DNA of 64,000 bases from positions 1 through 64,000 of the forward strand of contig NZ_RBIN01000009.1 of NCBI RefSeq assembly GCF_003633775.1, written 5' to 3'. Below the pieces are notes generated by a model that worked only from the letters and a program-made list of their open reading frames with translations, was not told the origin of the DNA and did not search any database. Below are positions 27,718 to 35,854 of the stretch, piece after piece. The translations under genes were made by a program, and so were the position numbers. The stretch's first letter is position 1. Every line of letters starts with the position of its first letter. The stretch is from Kushneria sinocarnis (GTDB lineage Bacteria; Pseudomonadota; Gammaproteobacteria; Pseudomonadales; Halomonadaceae).

Positions 27718-28698
27718 ATGATGGATGGTTCGGTAGAGGACTGGCTGCCATCGGCGACCATCGAGACGCTGCGCGAGCGGGCCCGGCTGCTGGGTGAGGT
27801 GCGCCGGTTCTTTCATGCGCGCGACGTGCTGGAAGTCGAGACGCCGGTGCTGGGGCACGGCGGCAGTACCGAGGTGCAGCTCGACTCGCTCTCGACCGAG
27901 GCCACCACCCCGGGTGGGCGCGAACGACTGTGGCTGCAGACCTCGCCGGAGTTCCACATGAAGCGGCTGCTGGCGGCCGGCTCGGGACCGATCTTCCAGC
28001 TGGCACGCGCCTTTCGTGATGGCGAGATAGGGACGCGCCACAACATCGAATTCACCCTGCTGGAGTGGTATCGACCGGGATGGGCGCTCGAGTCGCTGAT
28101 CGACGAGACCGAGGCGCTGATCCGCACCCTGCTGCCCGGGGCCGGGCCGCGCCGGCTGAGCCGCTACCGTGAGCTGTTTCGCGACACCCTCGGGGTGGAT
28201 CCCTTCACCACCGCGCTGACGACCCTGCAGCGCCTGGCGGCCGAGCGCAGCGGTGCACCGATGGAGGATACCGATCGTGACGGTTGCCTGGATCTGCTGA
28301 TGAGTCTGGTCATCGAGCCGCAGCTGGGACGCGACGGCATCGAGGTGGTCATCGACTATCCGCCGAGTCAGGCTGCGCTGGCGCGTCACGGGGTCGATGC
28401 CGAAGGCGAGCGGGTGGCGGCCCGCTTCGAGGTCTATGCCGACGGACTGGAGCTGGCCAACGGCTATGACGAGCTCATCGATGCCGCCGAGCAGGCCGCG
28501 CGCTTTGCCGAGGATAGCCGCGAGCGGGCGCGCCTCGGCCGGCCGGCGGTCGAGAGTGACCGGCGACTGGTGGCCGCGCTCGCCGCCGGCATGCCCGAGG
28601 GCAGTGGCGTGGCGCTGGGGATCGACCGGCTGATCCAGCTGGCGCTGGGCAGGGCGAGCGTGGCCGAGGTGATGGCCTTCACCACGCCCCGCTGCTGA
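27718..28698 (+). CDS. epmA: EF-P-(R)-beta-lysine ligase EpmA (GenX/PoxA)
   Basis: Class II lysyl-tRNA-synthetase paralogue that ligates R-beta-lysine to EF-P. The 326-residue protein has only the catalytic core (no anticodon-binding domain): motif 1 around EVETPVLGHGGSTEV, motif 2 GPIFQLARAFRDGEIGTRHNIEFTLLEWYRPG and motif 3 GVALGIDRLIQLALG. Two adjacent ATGs (27718, 27721) are possible; the difference is one Met. It converges with psd, 24 bp apart. With epmB and efp it forms a complete local set; the hydroxylase epmC is not in this window. Confidence 0.95.
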   Translation: MMDGSVEDWLPSATIETLRERARLLGEVRRFFHARDVLEVETPVLGHGGSTEVQLDSLSTEATTPGGRERLWLQTSPEFHMKRLLAAGSGPIFQLARAFRDGEIGTRHNIEFTLLEWYRPGWALESLIDETEALIRTLLPGAGPRRLSRYRELFRDTLGVDPFTTALTTLQRLAAERSGAPMEDTDRDGCLDLLMSLVIEPQLGRDGIEVVIDYPPSQAALARHGVDAEGERVAARFEVYADGLELANGYDELIDAAEQAARFAEDSRERARLGRPAVESDRRLVAALAAGMPEGSGVALGIDRLIQLALGRASVAEVMAFTTPRC

Positions 28699-28722
28699 GT
28701 GCCGCATGGCGCGGCGGCCGCC

Positions 28723-29565
28723 TCAGCCGTGCGGGATCGCCAGCGACTGCCCCATGCTGACCATCTGCCCCGGCGTCAGCGCCTCATTGAACTCGATACT
28801 CTCCGGCAGGCACATGACCACCGATGAGCCGAGCATGAAGCGGCCCATCTCGGCGCCCCGCTCGAGCATGACGGGCTGAGCGTCGAAGGACGTGCGGCGT
28901 GGCTCGCGGGGGATCGGTGTCACGCGGCCGGCCCAGACGGTTTCGATGGCGGCGACGATCATGGCGCCGATCAGCACCAGCGCCATGGGACCGTGCTCGG
29001 TATCGAAGTGGCAGACCAGCCGCTCGTTGCGGGCAAACAGCGCCGGCACCTGTCGGGTGGTGGCCTGGTTGACCGAGAACAGCCGCCCCGGGACATAGAC
29101 CGTCTCCCGCAGGGTGCCGGTGCACGGCATGTGGACCCGGTGGTAGTCGCGCGGCGAGAGATAGACGGTGGCGAAGCGGCCGTGGCGCAGGGGCTCGGCG
29201 CGGGCTTCATCACCGCCCAGCAGGGCGGTGAGCGAGTAGGCGTGGCCCTTGGCCTGGATCAGGGTGCCGTGGTCGATGCGCCCGAACTGCGAGAGTACGC
29301 CATCGGCCGGGGAGAGGAGGCCGTCGCCCAGCGGCCGCGCCTCGGGCTTCAGGGGTCGGGTGAAGAACTCGTTGAAGCTGGCGTAGGCCTCGAGATCGGG
29401 TTGCTCGGCCTGACTCATGTCGACGTTGTAGTGGCTGGCAAAACGCCGGATGAACGTCTCCCGGATCCACGGCTGGCGGCTGTCGGCGACTCGGCCGATC
29501 AGCCGCGACAGGGCGTGATGGGGAATCGGGTACTGAAGCCAGGCGAAGAGCTGCTCGCGATTCAT
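28723..29565 (-). CDS. psd: phosphatidylserine decarboxylase proenzyme
   Basis: Makes phosphatidylethanolamine from phosphatidylserine at the inner membrane. The 280-residue proenzyme has the Psd-I plan ([32 protein letters not shown]) and the self-cleavage motif near the C-terminus reads LGSS instead of the usual LGST, the first Ser becoming the pyruvoyl group. The ATG at 29565 ([12 protein letters not shown]) fits the family start; an upstream start at 29628 adds 21 poorly conserved residues. It is preceded 78 bp upstream on the same strand by a rhodanese gene, an arrangement also seen in Pseudomonas. Confidence 0.94.
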   Translation of the reverse strand: MNREQLFAWLQYPIPHHALSRLIGRVADSRQPWIRETFIRRFASHYNVDMSQAEQPDLEAYASFNEFFTRPLKPEARPLGDGLLSPADGVLSQFGRIDHGTLIQAKGHAYSLTALLGGDEARAEPLRHGRFATVYLSPRDYHRVHMPCTGTLRETVYVPGRLFSVNQATTRQVPALFARNERLVCHFDTEHGPMALVLIGAMIVAAIETVWAGRVTPIPREPRRTSFDAQPVMLERGAEMGRFMLGSSVVMCLPESIEFNEALTPGQMVSMGQSLAIPHG

Positions 29566-29643
29566 GGTGTCATCATTCCGGCGGGACAGGGTGGCCCGCA
29601 CCTTATCCTGAAGCGCGGGGCCGCTCAACTGCCGGCACTGTAC

Positions 29644-30468
29644 TCAGCGTTCCACCGGGGTATCGTCACGATTGCCCCACTCCTGCCAGGAGCCGGGATA
29701 GGCGCGGATATCGAAGCCCAGGGCGCGTCCGGCCAGCCAGCTGAGCCCGCTGCGGTGATGGCTCTGGCAGTGGGTGACGATCTCGTGCTCGGCGGTGATG
29801 CCGCGGGCGTTGAGCTCGGTCAGCAGTTCGGTAAGATCGCGCAGCCGCGCACCGTTGCGTCGATCCATGACATCCAGCCAGTCGAAGTTGACCGCGCCGG
29901 GCACGTGACCGAGATGACGGTTCTGCCCCTTGCGCCCGGTATACTCGTCGGCGCTGCGGGCATCCCAGATGGCAAGTCCGGTGTCATCCAGCCGTGACTG
30001 CAGCTCGTCGCGTGTCATCAGCATGTGCGGATGGCGGATTTCGGCGTGATAGTCGGTGGGGCGAGGTGTCACATCATCGGTGGAGAGCGGCAGCCCGTCG
30101 CCGCGCCAGGCCTGGATGCCACCGTTGAGGTAGCTGTAGTGCGCATGCCCCAGCAGTTCGAGGGTCCACAGCAGCCGACCGGCCCAGCCGCCGCCCTCGT
30201 CATCACAGGCCACGACATGGGTCTGCTCGGTCAGCCCCAGCGACGAGAACAGCTCGGAGAGCCGGGCCTCGTCGGGCACGTCATTGGCCACCGGCGCTTC
30301 GCCGCTCAGCAGCCGGGTGTGATCCAGAAAGATGGCGCCGGGCACATGGCCTTCGCGATAGCTGTCGGCGCGGGCCGGCACGTCAATGATCAGCAGCCGC
30401 GGGTCATCGAGGTGCTGCGCCAGCTGTTCGGGTTCGATGATCAGTGGCAGCTTGTCCTGCTCGGTCAT
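29644..30468 (-). CDS. two-domain rhodanese sulfurtransferase
   Basis: Transfers sulfane sulfur, for example from thiosulfate to a thiol acceptor. The 274-residue product has an inactive N-terminal rhodanese domain (YREGHVPGAIFLDH; its active-site loop ACDDEGGGWAGR lacks the usual Cys environment) and an active C-terminal domain with Cys in VTHCQSHHRSG, a loop sequence of the thiosulfate sulfurtransferase type. Upstream of psd on the same strand. The physiological sulfur donor is unknown; it could link to the persulfide and Fe-S genes elsewhere in this window. Confidence 0.92.
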   Translation of the reverse strand: MTEQDKLPLIIEPEQLAQHLDDPRLLIIDVPARADSYREGHVPGAIFLDHTRLLSGEAPVANDVPDEARLSELFSSLGLTEQTHVVACDDEGGGWAGRLLWTLELLGHAHYSYLNGGIQAWRGDGLPLSTDDVTPRPTDYHAEIRHPHMLMTRDELQSRLDDTGLAIWDARSADEYTGRKGQNRHLGHVPGAVNFDWLDVMDRRNGARLRDLTELLTELNARGITAEHEIVTHCQSHHRSGLSWLAGRALGFDIRAYPGSWQEWGNRDDTPVER

Positions 30469-30588
30469 GGGTGCCTCTCCTGACGGGGCGCGACCCCGGT
30501 CGTTTGATCGAACTTCCGATCACAGGATCGCATACCGGCGTCGCTGCCGCGAGTGGGGCGGTCGCTGCGCGCAGCCCCGGCATCCGGT

Positions 30589-30594
30589 TATAAT
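30589..30594 (+). promoter_or_regulatory. candidate -10 element for the purine permease gene
   Basis: A perfect TATAAT hexamer lies 72 bp before the GTG start, in otherwise GC-rich sequence. No good -35 hexamer sits 16-18 bp upstream, so the promoter may need an activator or be fortuitous. Confidence 0.35.
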
Positions 30595-30665
30595 CGCCCG
30601 CTGCAAGCGACTCGTCCGGGCAGTGATGTCCGAGCGGTTCAACAATAAATCGGCGGAGACGAGAC

Positions 30666-31994
30666 GTGCTCGATCGTTACTTCAGCATTGCAGCGGCCGG
30701 CAGTTCGGTCAGACGGGAAATTCTGGCCGGCATTGCCACCTTCCTGGCCGCGATGTACATCATTGTGGTCAACCCTTCGATTCTCTCCAGTGCCGGGGTT
30801 CCCTTCTCCGGGGCGCTGACGGCCACGGTGCTGATCAGCTTCTTCGGCAGTACCATGATGGGGTTCTACGCCCGCAATCCGGTGCTCGTGGCGCCGGGCA
30901 TGGGAATCAATGCGCTGTTCACCTATACCATGGTAATGGGCGCCGGACTCCCCTGGGAGACCGCACTGGGCTGCGTGTTCTGGGCCGGGGTGCTGTTTGC
31001 CATCCTGGCCATCTTCAACGCCCGGCAGTACGTCATTGACGCCATTCCCGCCCAGCTGCGGCACGCCATTGCCTGTGGCATCGGGCTGTTCATCACGGTG
31101 ATCGGGCTGGTCAATGCCGGCTTTCTGGTGGGCAATCCCGATACCGTGGTCGGGCTGGGCGAGATGACACCGATGCTGGTGACCTTCCTGATCGGACTGG
31201 GGATCACGGCCATACTGGTCGCCCGGCAGCAGCAGGGGGCGCTGATCATCGGCATCATTCTCACCACGCTGCTGGCCACCCCGGTCGGCCGCTGGTGGGG
31301 CGACGCCAGTGGCGTCACGCCGGATCAGGCGGCGACCCTGGTGAACTATCACGGCCTGGTGGCCTGGCCGGATTTCAGCCTGATCGGTCGGCTCGATCTG
31401 ATGGGCGCACTGAAGGTGGCCTACTGGCCGTTCATCTTCGTGATCCTGTTCACGGCCTTCTTTGATGCGCTCTCCACCTTCATGGGGATCTGTCAGGCGG
31501 GCAACCTGCTCGATGAGCAGGGCGAGCCGCGCAATATCCGCCAGTCGATGGTGATCGACTCGCTCTCGGCGCTGATTTCGGGGCCGCTGGGGACCAGCCC
31601 GGCGAGTGCCTATGTCGAATCCGCCGCCGGCATCAGCCAGGGCGGGCGTACCGGACTGGTAGCGGTGGTCTGTGGCGTGCTGTTCCTGCCGTTTTTGTTC
31701 CTGTCGCCGCTGCTGTCACTGGTGCCCTCGATTGCGACCTCGCCGGCACTGATCATGGTGGGCGTTTTCATGCTGGCACCGATTCGCAATATCCACTGGG
31801 ACCGGCTGGATGATGCCATTCCCGCCTTCGTGGCAATGATCCTGATTCCACTGACCTACTCGATCACGCACGGCGTGGTGTTCGGCTTCCTGTCGTTCGT
31901 GGCGGTCAAGGTCGGGGTCGGCAAGGCCCGTGAGGTGCGCCCGGCGATGTGGGTACTGTTTGTACTGTCGATCCTGCTGCTGTTTCAGTACTGA
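30666..31994 (+). CDS. NCS2-family purine permease (AdeP/PbuG type)
   Basis: Inner-membrane proton symporter for adenine, hypoxanthine or guanine. The 442-residue protein has about 13-14 membrane segments; the AzgA-like subfamily marks are EILAGIATFLAAMYIIVVNP near the N-terminus, MGINALFTYTMV and the substrate motif GTSPASAYVESAAGISQGGRTGL near 300. It starts with GTG at 30666, following GGAG. It stands alone and is followed by a hairpin and ybaK. Substrate (adenine versus hypoxanthine/guanine) cannot be fixed by eye. Confidence 0.9.
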   Translation: MLDRYFSIAAAGSSVRREILAGIATFLAAMYIIVVNPSILSSAGVPFSGALTATVLISFFGSTMMGFYARNPVLVAPGMGINALFTYTMVMGAGLPWETALGCVFWAGVLFAILAIFNARQYVIDAIPAQLRHAIACGIGLFITVIGLVNAGFLVGNPDTVVGLGEMTPMLVTFLIGLGITAILVARQQQGALIIGIILTTLLATPVGRWWGDASGVTPDQAATLVNYHGLVAWPDFSLIGRLDLMGALKVAYWPFIFVILFTAFFDALSTFMGICQAGNLLDEQGEPRNIRQSMVIDSLSALISGPLGTSPASAYVESAAGISQGGRTGLVAVVCGVLFLPFLFLSPLLSLVPSIATSPALIMVGVFMLAPIRNIHWDRLDDAIPAFVAMILIPLTYSITHGVVFGFLSFVAVKVGVGKAREVRPAMWVLFVLSILLLFQY

Positions 31995-32022
31995 GCCCGG
32001 CCCGAAGGGGCGTGTCGCTCGC

Positions 32023-32041
32023 TCCTGCCGATCGGGCAGGA
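32023..32041 (+). terminator. short hairpin after the purine permease gene
   Basis: TCCTGCC (32023-32029) and GGCAGGA (32035-32041) form a 7-bp stem with a 5-nt loop in the 107-bp gap before ybaK. No U-tract follows, so only a weak terminator is proposed. Confidence 0.35.
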
Positions 32042-32101
32042 TACGGGCGAGGCGCTATCGGACGGGCCGGGTGGCCCCGTTTCCTGCACGAGGAGTGAGT
32101 C

Positions 32102-32575
32102 ATGAGTCTCGAGTCAGCACGTGCCTTTCTTGCCAGGCATGCCCCTGAACTGGCAATCGTCGAGCTTGCCGACAGTACGGCTACCGTCGAGCTGGCGGCG
32201 CAGGCACACGGCGTCGAGCCGGCACGCATTGCCAAGAGCCTGTGTCTGCGTGTCGGGGATACGCATGTGCTGGTGGTGGCCTGCGGCACGGCCCGGCTGG
32301 ACAATCGCAAGCTCAAGGCGGCATTCGGCGGCAAGGCGAAGATGCTCGATGCCGCCTCGGTGGAGGCGCTGACCGGGCATCCGGTGGGCGGCGTCTGCCC
32401 GTTCGGGCTGGCCACCGGACTGCCGGTCTACTGTGACGAGTCGCTGCGCGCCTTTGATGAGGTGCTGCCGGCAGCCGGCTCGATCAACAGTGCCGTGCGG
32501 CTTGCCCCGGCGCATCTGGTTGAGCTGACCGGCGCGCAGTGGGTGGATGTCTGTCAGGCATCATCGAACGCCTGA
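32102..32575 (+). CDS. YbaK/EbsC-family aminoacyl-tRNA deacylase
   Basis: Trans-editing enzyme of the YbaK/ProX superfamily, which removes mischarged amino acids such as Cys or Ala from tRNA-Pro. The 157-residue protein carries the conserved IAKSLCLRVGDTHVLVVACGTARLDNRKL region with the catalytic Lys in AKSL and the GGVCPFG loop. The closest match by eye is the EbsC-like clade, so the exact mischarged substrate is uncertain. It starts at 32102 after GAGGAG and converges with rsgA with a 1-bp gap. Confidence 0.88.
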   Translation: MSLESARAFLARHAPELAIVELADSTATVELAAQAHGVEPARIAKSLCLRVGDTHVLVVACGTARLDNRKLKAAFGGKAKMLDAASVEALTGHPVGGVCPFGLATGLPVYCDESLRAFDEVLPAAGSINSAVRLAPAHLVELTGAQWVDVCQASSNA

Positions 32576-32576
32576 G

Positions 32577-33584
32577 TCAGCGCGAGGAGAGCGCCTGTTC
32601 GTTGACGATATGCCGAAAGCTTTCGAAGCGGGCGGCGTCGATCTCGCCGCGCTCGACGGCCTCGCGCAGGGCGCAGCCCGGCTCCCGGGCATGATGACAG
32701 TCGCGAAAGCGGCAGTAGCCGAGATAGGGGCGGAATTCGATGAAGCCCTCGGCGACCTGGCGCTCGTCGAGATGGCCGAGGCCGAATTCGCGAATGCCGG
32801 GCGAGTCGATCAGCTGCCCGCCGGCCGGCAACTGGTAGAGCCGGGCGGTCGTGGTGGTGTGGGTGCCCTTGCCGCGCTCGCCGGAGAGCGCGCCGACCCG
32901 CAGCTGCTCGTCGGGCAGCAGCGCATCGATCAGCGATGACTTGCCCACGCCGGACTGGCCGACGAAGACGGCGGTCTGGTCGAGCAGGGAGTGATGCAGA
33001 TCGTTCAGCCCCTGGGTGCTGCGTACCGAGGCGGTGATGATCTCGTAGCCCAGCCGCTGGTAGCCGGCGAGCAGTTCATGCAGGCGACCGGCCGCCTCCG
33101 GCAGCAGGTCGGCCTTGTTGAGAATCAGTGCCGGCGTGATGCCGGTGGCCTCGGCGGCGACCAGATAGCGGTCGATCAGCCCGGGATAGGGCTCGGGCTC
33201 GGCGGCGAAGACGATCATGATGCGATCGATATTGGCGGCGACAGGCCGCAACCGGCCCCGGCTGTCGGGGCGTTCCAGGGTTGAAACGCGTTCGAGTCGG
33301 GCCTCGACCACACCGCTGCCTTCCGCCACCGGCCGCCAGCTGACCCGGTCCCCGGTGACCAGCGCATCGAGGTTGGCGCGCAGGTGGCAGAGGTGACGCT
33401 TGCCGTCTTCATCCTCCACTTCCAGCCGATGCCCGAAATGGGCGACCACCCGGCCGGGGCGCTCGTCCTCCGGCGTATCCTCGTCCGCCCGGGATGCTTC
33501 CCGGCGCTCTGCGCGACGGGCGCGTTCGGCCTGGATCCTTTCGATGCGCCAGTGCTGCTGGCGACTGAGCTTGCGTGCGCTCAT
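32577..33584 (-). CDS. rsgA: small ribosomal subunit biogenesis GTPase RsgA
   Basis: Late 30S maturation factor with circularly permuted GTPase motifs. The 335-residue product has a basic N-terminal tail, an OB-fold domain (about 40-100), then in order G4 NKAD, G5 near TASV, G1 GQSGVGKSSLI, G2 region THTTT and G3 DSPGIREFG, and finally a zinc-finger with Cys/His in YCRFRDCHHAREPGC. All motifs are intact. It is divergent from orn. Confidence 0.96.
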   Translation of the reverse strand: MSARKLSRQQHWRIERIQAERARRAERREASRADEDTPEDERPGRVVAHFGHRLEVEDEDGKRHLCHLRANLDALVTGDRVSWRPVAEGSGVVEARLERVSTLERPDSRGRLRPVAANIDRIMIVFAAEPEPYPGLIDRYLVAAEATGITPALILNKADLLPEAAGRLHELLAGYQRLGYEIITASVRSTQGLNDLHHSLLDQTAVFVGQSGVGKSSLIDALLPDEQLRVGALSGERGKGTHTTTTARLYQLPAGGQLIDSPGIREFGLGHLDERQVAEGFIEFRPYLGYCRFRDCHHAREPGCALREAVERGEIDAARFESFRHIVNEQALSSR

Positions 33585-33740
33585 GAGCCCCCGTGATCAA
33601 TGGTGCTGCCAGACTCTCGGGGGAGCAGGACAACATGGAGAAACGTTGGCAGCGATTGTACGCTGCCGGCAGGCGTGCTTTCATCCCGCGCCACCTTCAA
33701 CCTGTCATTACTCTCAATCTCTCATACGGGAAGCAACGCC

Positions 33741-34292
33741 ATGTCCGAGGATCGCGAGCAGGAACGCCTGATCTGGATCGATCTGGAAATGACCGGGCTC
33801 GATCCCGAGCGTGAGCGCATCATCGAGATCGCCACCATCGTGACCGATAATGCGCTGAACGTGATCGCCGAGGGGCCGGTGCTGGCCGTCCACCGTTCCG
33901 ACAGCCTGCTGAATGCCATGGATGAGTGGAACACCCGGACCCATGGCAATACCGGACTGACCGAGCGGGTACGCCAGAGCGACATCGACATCCGCGAGGC
34001 CGAGAGGCGCACCCTGGCCTTTCTGGCGGAGTACGTGAAGCCGAACACCTCACCGATGTGTGGCAACAGCGTGCATCAGGATCGCCGCTTCATGCAGCGG
34101 GAAATGCCCGAACTGGAAGCCTTCTTCCACTACCGCAACCTCGATGTCTCGACCCTCAAGGAGCTGGCGCGGCGCTGGAAGCCGGATGTGCTGAAGGGGC
34201 TGACCAAGCAAGGCACCCACCTGGCGCTGGATGATATCCGCGACTCGATCGAAGAGCTGAAATATTACCGTGAACATTTCCTGAAGCTCTGA
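33741..34292 (+). CDS. orn: oligoribonuclease
   Basis: 3'-5' exonuclease that degrades 2-5-nt RNAs, including pGpG from c-di-GMP turnover. The 183-residue protein shows the DEDDh residues: Asp and Glu in [10 protein letters not shown], the second Asp in HQDRRFM, and His and Asp in THLALDDI near the C-terminus. The ATG at 33741 begins [14 protein letters not shown]; a longer frame back to 33600 overlaps the rsgA promoter region and is not supported. Divergent from rsgA, as in many gammaproteobacteria. Confidence 0.96.
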   Translation: MSEDREQERLIWIDLEMTGLDPERERIIEIATIVTDNALNVIAEGPVLAVHRSDSLLNAMDEWNTRTHGNTGLTERVRQSDIDIREAERRTLAFLAEYVKPNTSPMCGNSVHQDRRFMQREMPELEAFFHYRNLDVSTLKELARRWKPDVLKGLTKQGTHLALDDIRDSIEELKYYREHFLKL

Positions 34293-34333
34293 TGAGGTGT
34301 GACAGCCGTGCCTGCAAGCAGTTGATGGTTCGC

Positions 34334-34541
34334 TTTCGCGACTGAAGTCGCTCCTGCGGGAAGGGTTGCCGGTCCATCTTTGGCCCGGGTGGTTCGGTCC
34401 ATGAATTCCTGTAGGCGCGCTTCGGTTACCATGGTGCAACCCCTTTCGCAACTGAAGGCGTTCCTGCAGGGGCCGGACTGCTGATTCACGGGATTGATCA
34501 GTCCTGCGGGGTTGCAGGCGCGACTTCAGTCGCGAATTGCG
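34334..34541. repeat. cluster of four REP-like elements (BIME-like)
   Basis: The 273-bp gap between convergent orn and queG holds alternating copies of an imperfect palindrome. Copy 1 (34334-34360, minus) and copy 4 (34513-34541, plus) share GCGACTTCAGTCGCGAA preceded by GCAGG; copy 3 (34444-34472, minus) is a diverged version; copy 2 (34408-34425, plus) is a partial head (CCTGTAGGCGCGCTTCGG). The core GCGACT-TC-AGTCGC can form a small hairpin. The layout (-,+,-,+) is that of a bacterial interspersed mosaic element, as known in Pseudomonas and relatives. It may also end transcription from both sides. Confidence 0.7.
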
Positions 34542-34565
34542 CTATCCCCCGTGGCCGGGGGCCAT

Positions 34566-35741
34566 TCAGTGCGCCTCCCGGGCGATGATGTCGCGATAGC
34601 CGGCATCATTCGGGGTAGGGCGTTCGTCGGTCGGACTGTCAGGGTGGGCGCGTTCTTCTTGTCTTGCCAGCGCCCAGCGCACGTGCTCGCGTACCATGTC
34701 CGAGGGCCAGGCCAGCCGGGCGCGCAGCGCGCTGATGATGGCCGGATCATGGGGGGCATTGCCCAGGCCGACGGCGAGATTGCGCAGCCAGCGCTCGTAG
34801 CCGATGCGGCGGATCGGGCTGCCCTGGGTACGTTCGAGGAATTCCTCCTCGCTCCAGTTGAACAGCGTCACCAGTTCGGCGCGGTCGAGCTCGTGACGGG
34901 GGGTGAAGTCATCCTCCCGGGTGGCGCGGGTGAAGCGGGTGAAGGGGCAGACCAGCTGACAGTCGTCACAGCCGAAGACGCGATTGCCCATCGCCTCGCG
35001 AAATTCGACCGGAATCTCGCCATGTTTTTCAATGGTGAGATAGGAGATGCAGCGGCGCGCGTCGATGACCCGGTCATCGACGATGGCACCGGTCGGGCAC
35101 CAGGTCTGGCAGCGGCTGCAGGAGCCGCAGTGCTCGCTCTCGAAGGGCTCATCCACCGGCAGCGGCAGATCGGTGTAGAGCTCGCCGAGAAAGAAGAACG
35201 AGCCGGCCTGCGGATGCAGGATCATGGCGTTCTTGCCGAACCAGCCCAGTCCGGCCTTCTGTGCCAGGGCCCGTTCCATGACCGGCGCCGAGTCGACAAA
35301 GGCGCGATAGCCGAACTCGCCGATCTCGGCTTCCAGCTGTCGGGCCAGCCGGGTCAGGCGCTTGCGCATCAGCTTGTGATAGTCACGGCCGACGCCGTAG
35401 CGTGAGATATAGGCGCGCGCCGGCTGACCCAGTACCCGGGTGGTTTCCACCTCGGGCGGCAGGTAGTCCATGCGCACGCTGATCACGCGCAGGGTGCCGG
35501 GTTCGAGCTCTGCCGGGCGGGTGCGTTTGGTGCCGTGACGCGACATGTAGTCCATCTCGCCCTGGTAGCCGGCGGCCAGCCAGCGTTCGAGATAGGCTTC
35601 ATGATTGGAGAGATCGGTATCGGTGATCCCGAGCTGGGCAAATCCCAGTTCACGCGCCCATACCCTGAGCCGTTCGGCGATGGCGGCAAAATCGAGCTCG
35701 CCGTTGTCATGGTGGGCCGCAGGCAGTACGGAGTCGGTCAT
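34566..35741 (-). CDS. queG: epoxyqueuosine reductase QueG
   Basis: Cobalamin-dependent iron-sulfur enzyme that reduces epoxyqueuosine to queuosine at tRNA wobble position 34. The 391-residue product has the DUF1730 N-terminal region (SRYGVGRDYHKLMRKRL), the catalytic Asp region AFVDSAPVMERALAQKAGLGW, and two 4Fe-4S motifs, CGSCSRCQTWCPTGAI and FGCDDCQLVCPF. The ATG at 35741 (MTDSVLPAAH) was chosen; a frame to 35834 adds 31 residues and nearly reaches nnr. Divergent from nnr, as in E. coli, with a 113-bp gap. Confidence 0.95.
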   Translation of the reverse strand: MTDSVLPAAHHDNGELDFAAIAERLRVWARELGFAQLGITDTDLSNHEAYLERWLAAGYQGEMDYMSRHGTKRTRPAELEPGTLRVISVRMDYLPPEVETTRVLGQPARAYISRYGVGRDYHKLMRKRLTRLARQLEAEIGEFGYRAFVDSAPVMERALAQKAGLGWFGKNAMILHPQAGSFFFLGELYTDLPLPVDEPFESEHCGSCSRCQTWCPTGAIVDDRVIDARRCISYLTIEKHGEIPVEFREAMGNRVFGCDDCQLVCPFTRFTRATREDDFTPRHELDRAELVTLFNWSEEEFLERTQGSPIRRIGYERWLRNLAVGLGNAPHDPAIISALRARLAWPSDMVREHVRWALARQEERAHPDSPTDERPTPNDAGYRDIIAREAH

Positions 35742-35854
35742 GATGGCGGCCGCCGGTAGCGGCAGATAATGGTAAATACAGCGCTGGTGCTCGCCCCGGG
35801 TATCGTCGGGGGTGTGGTCAGCGACGAGTGGCAATGACTTCAGGGAAGAGTCTC

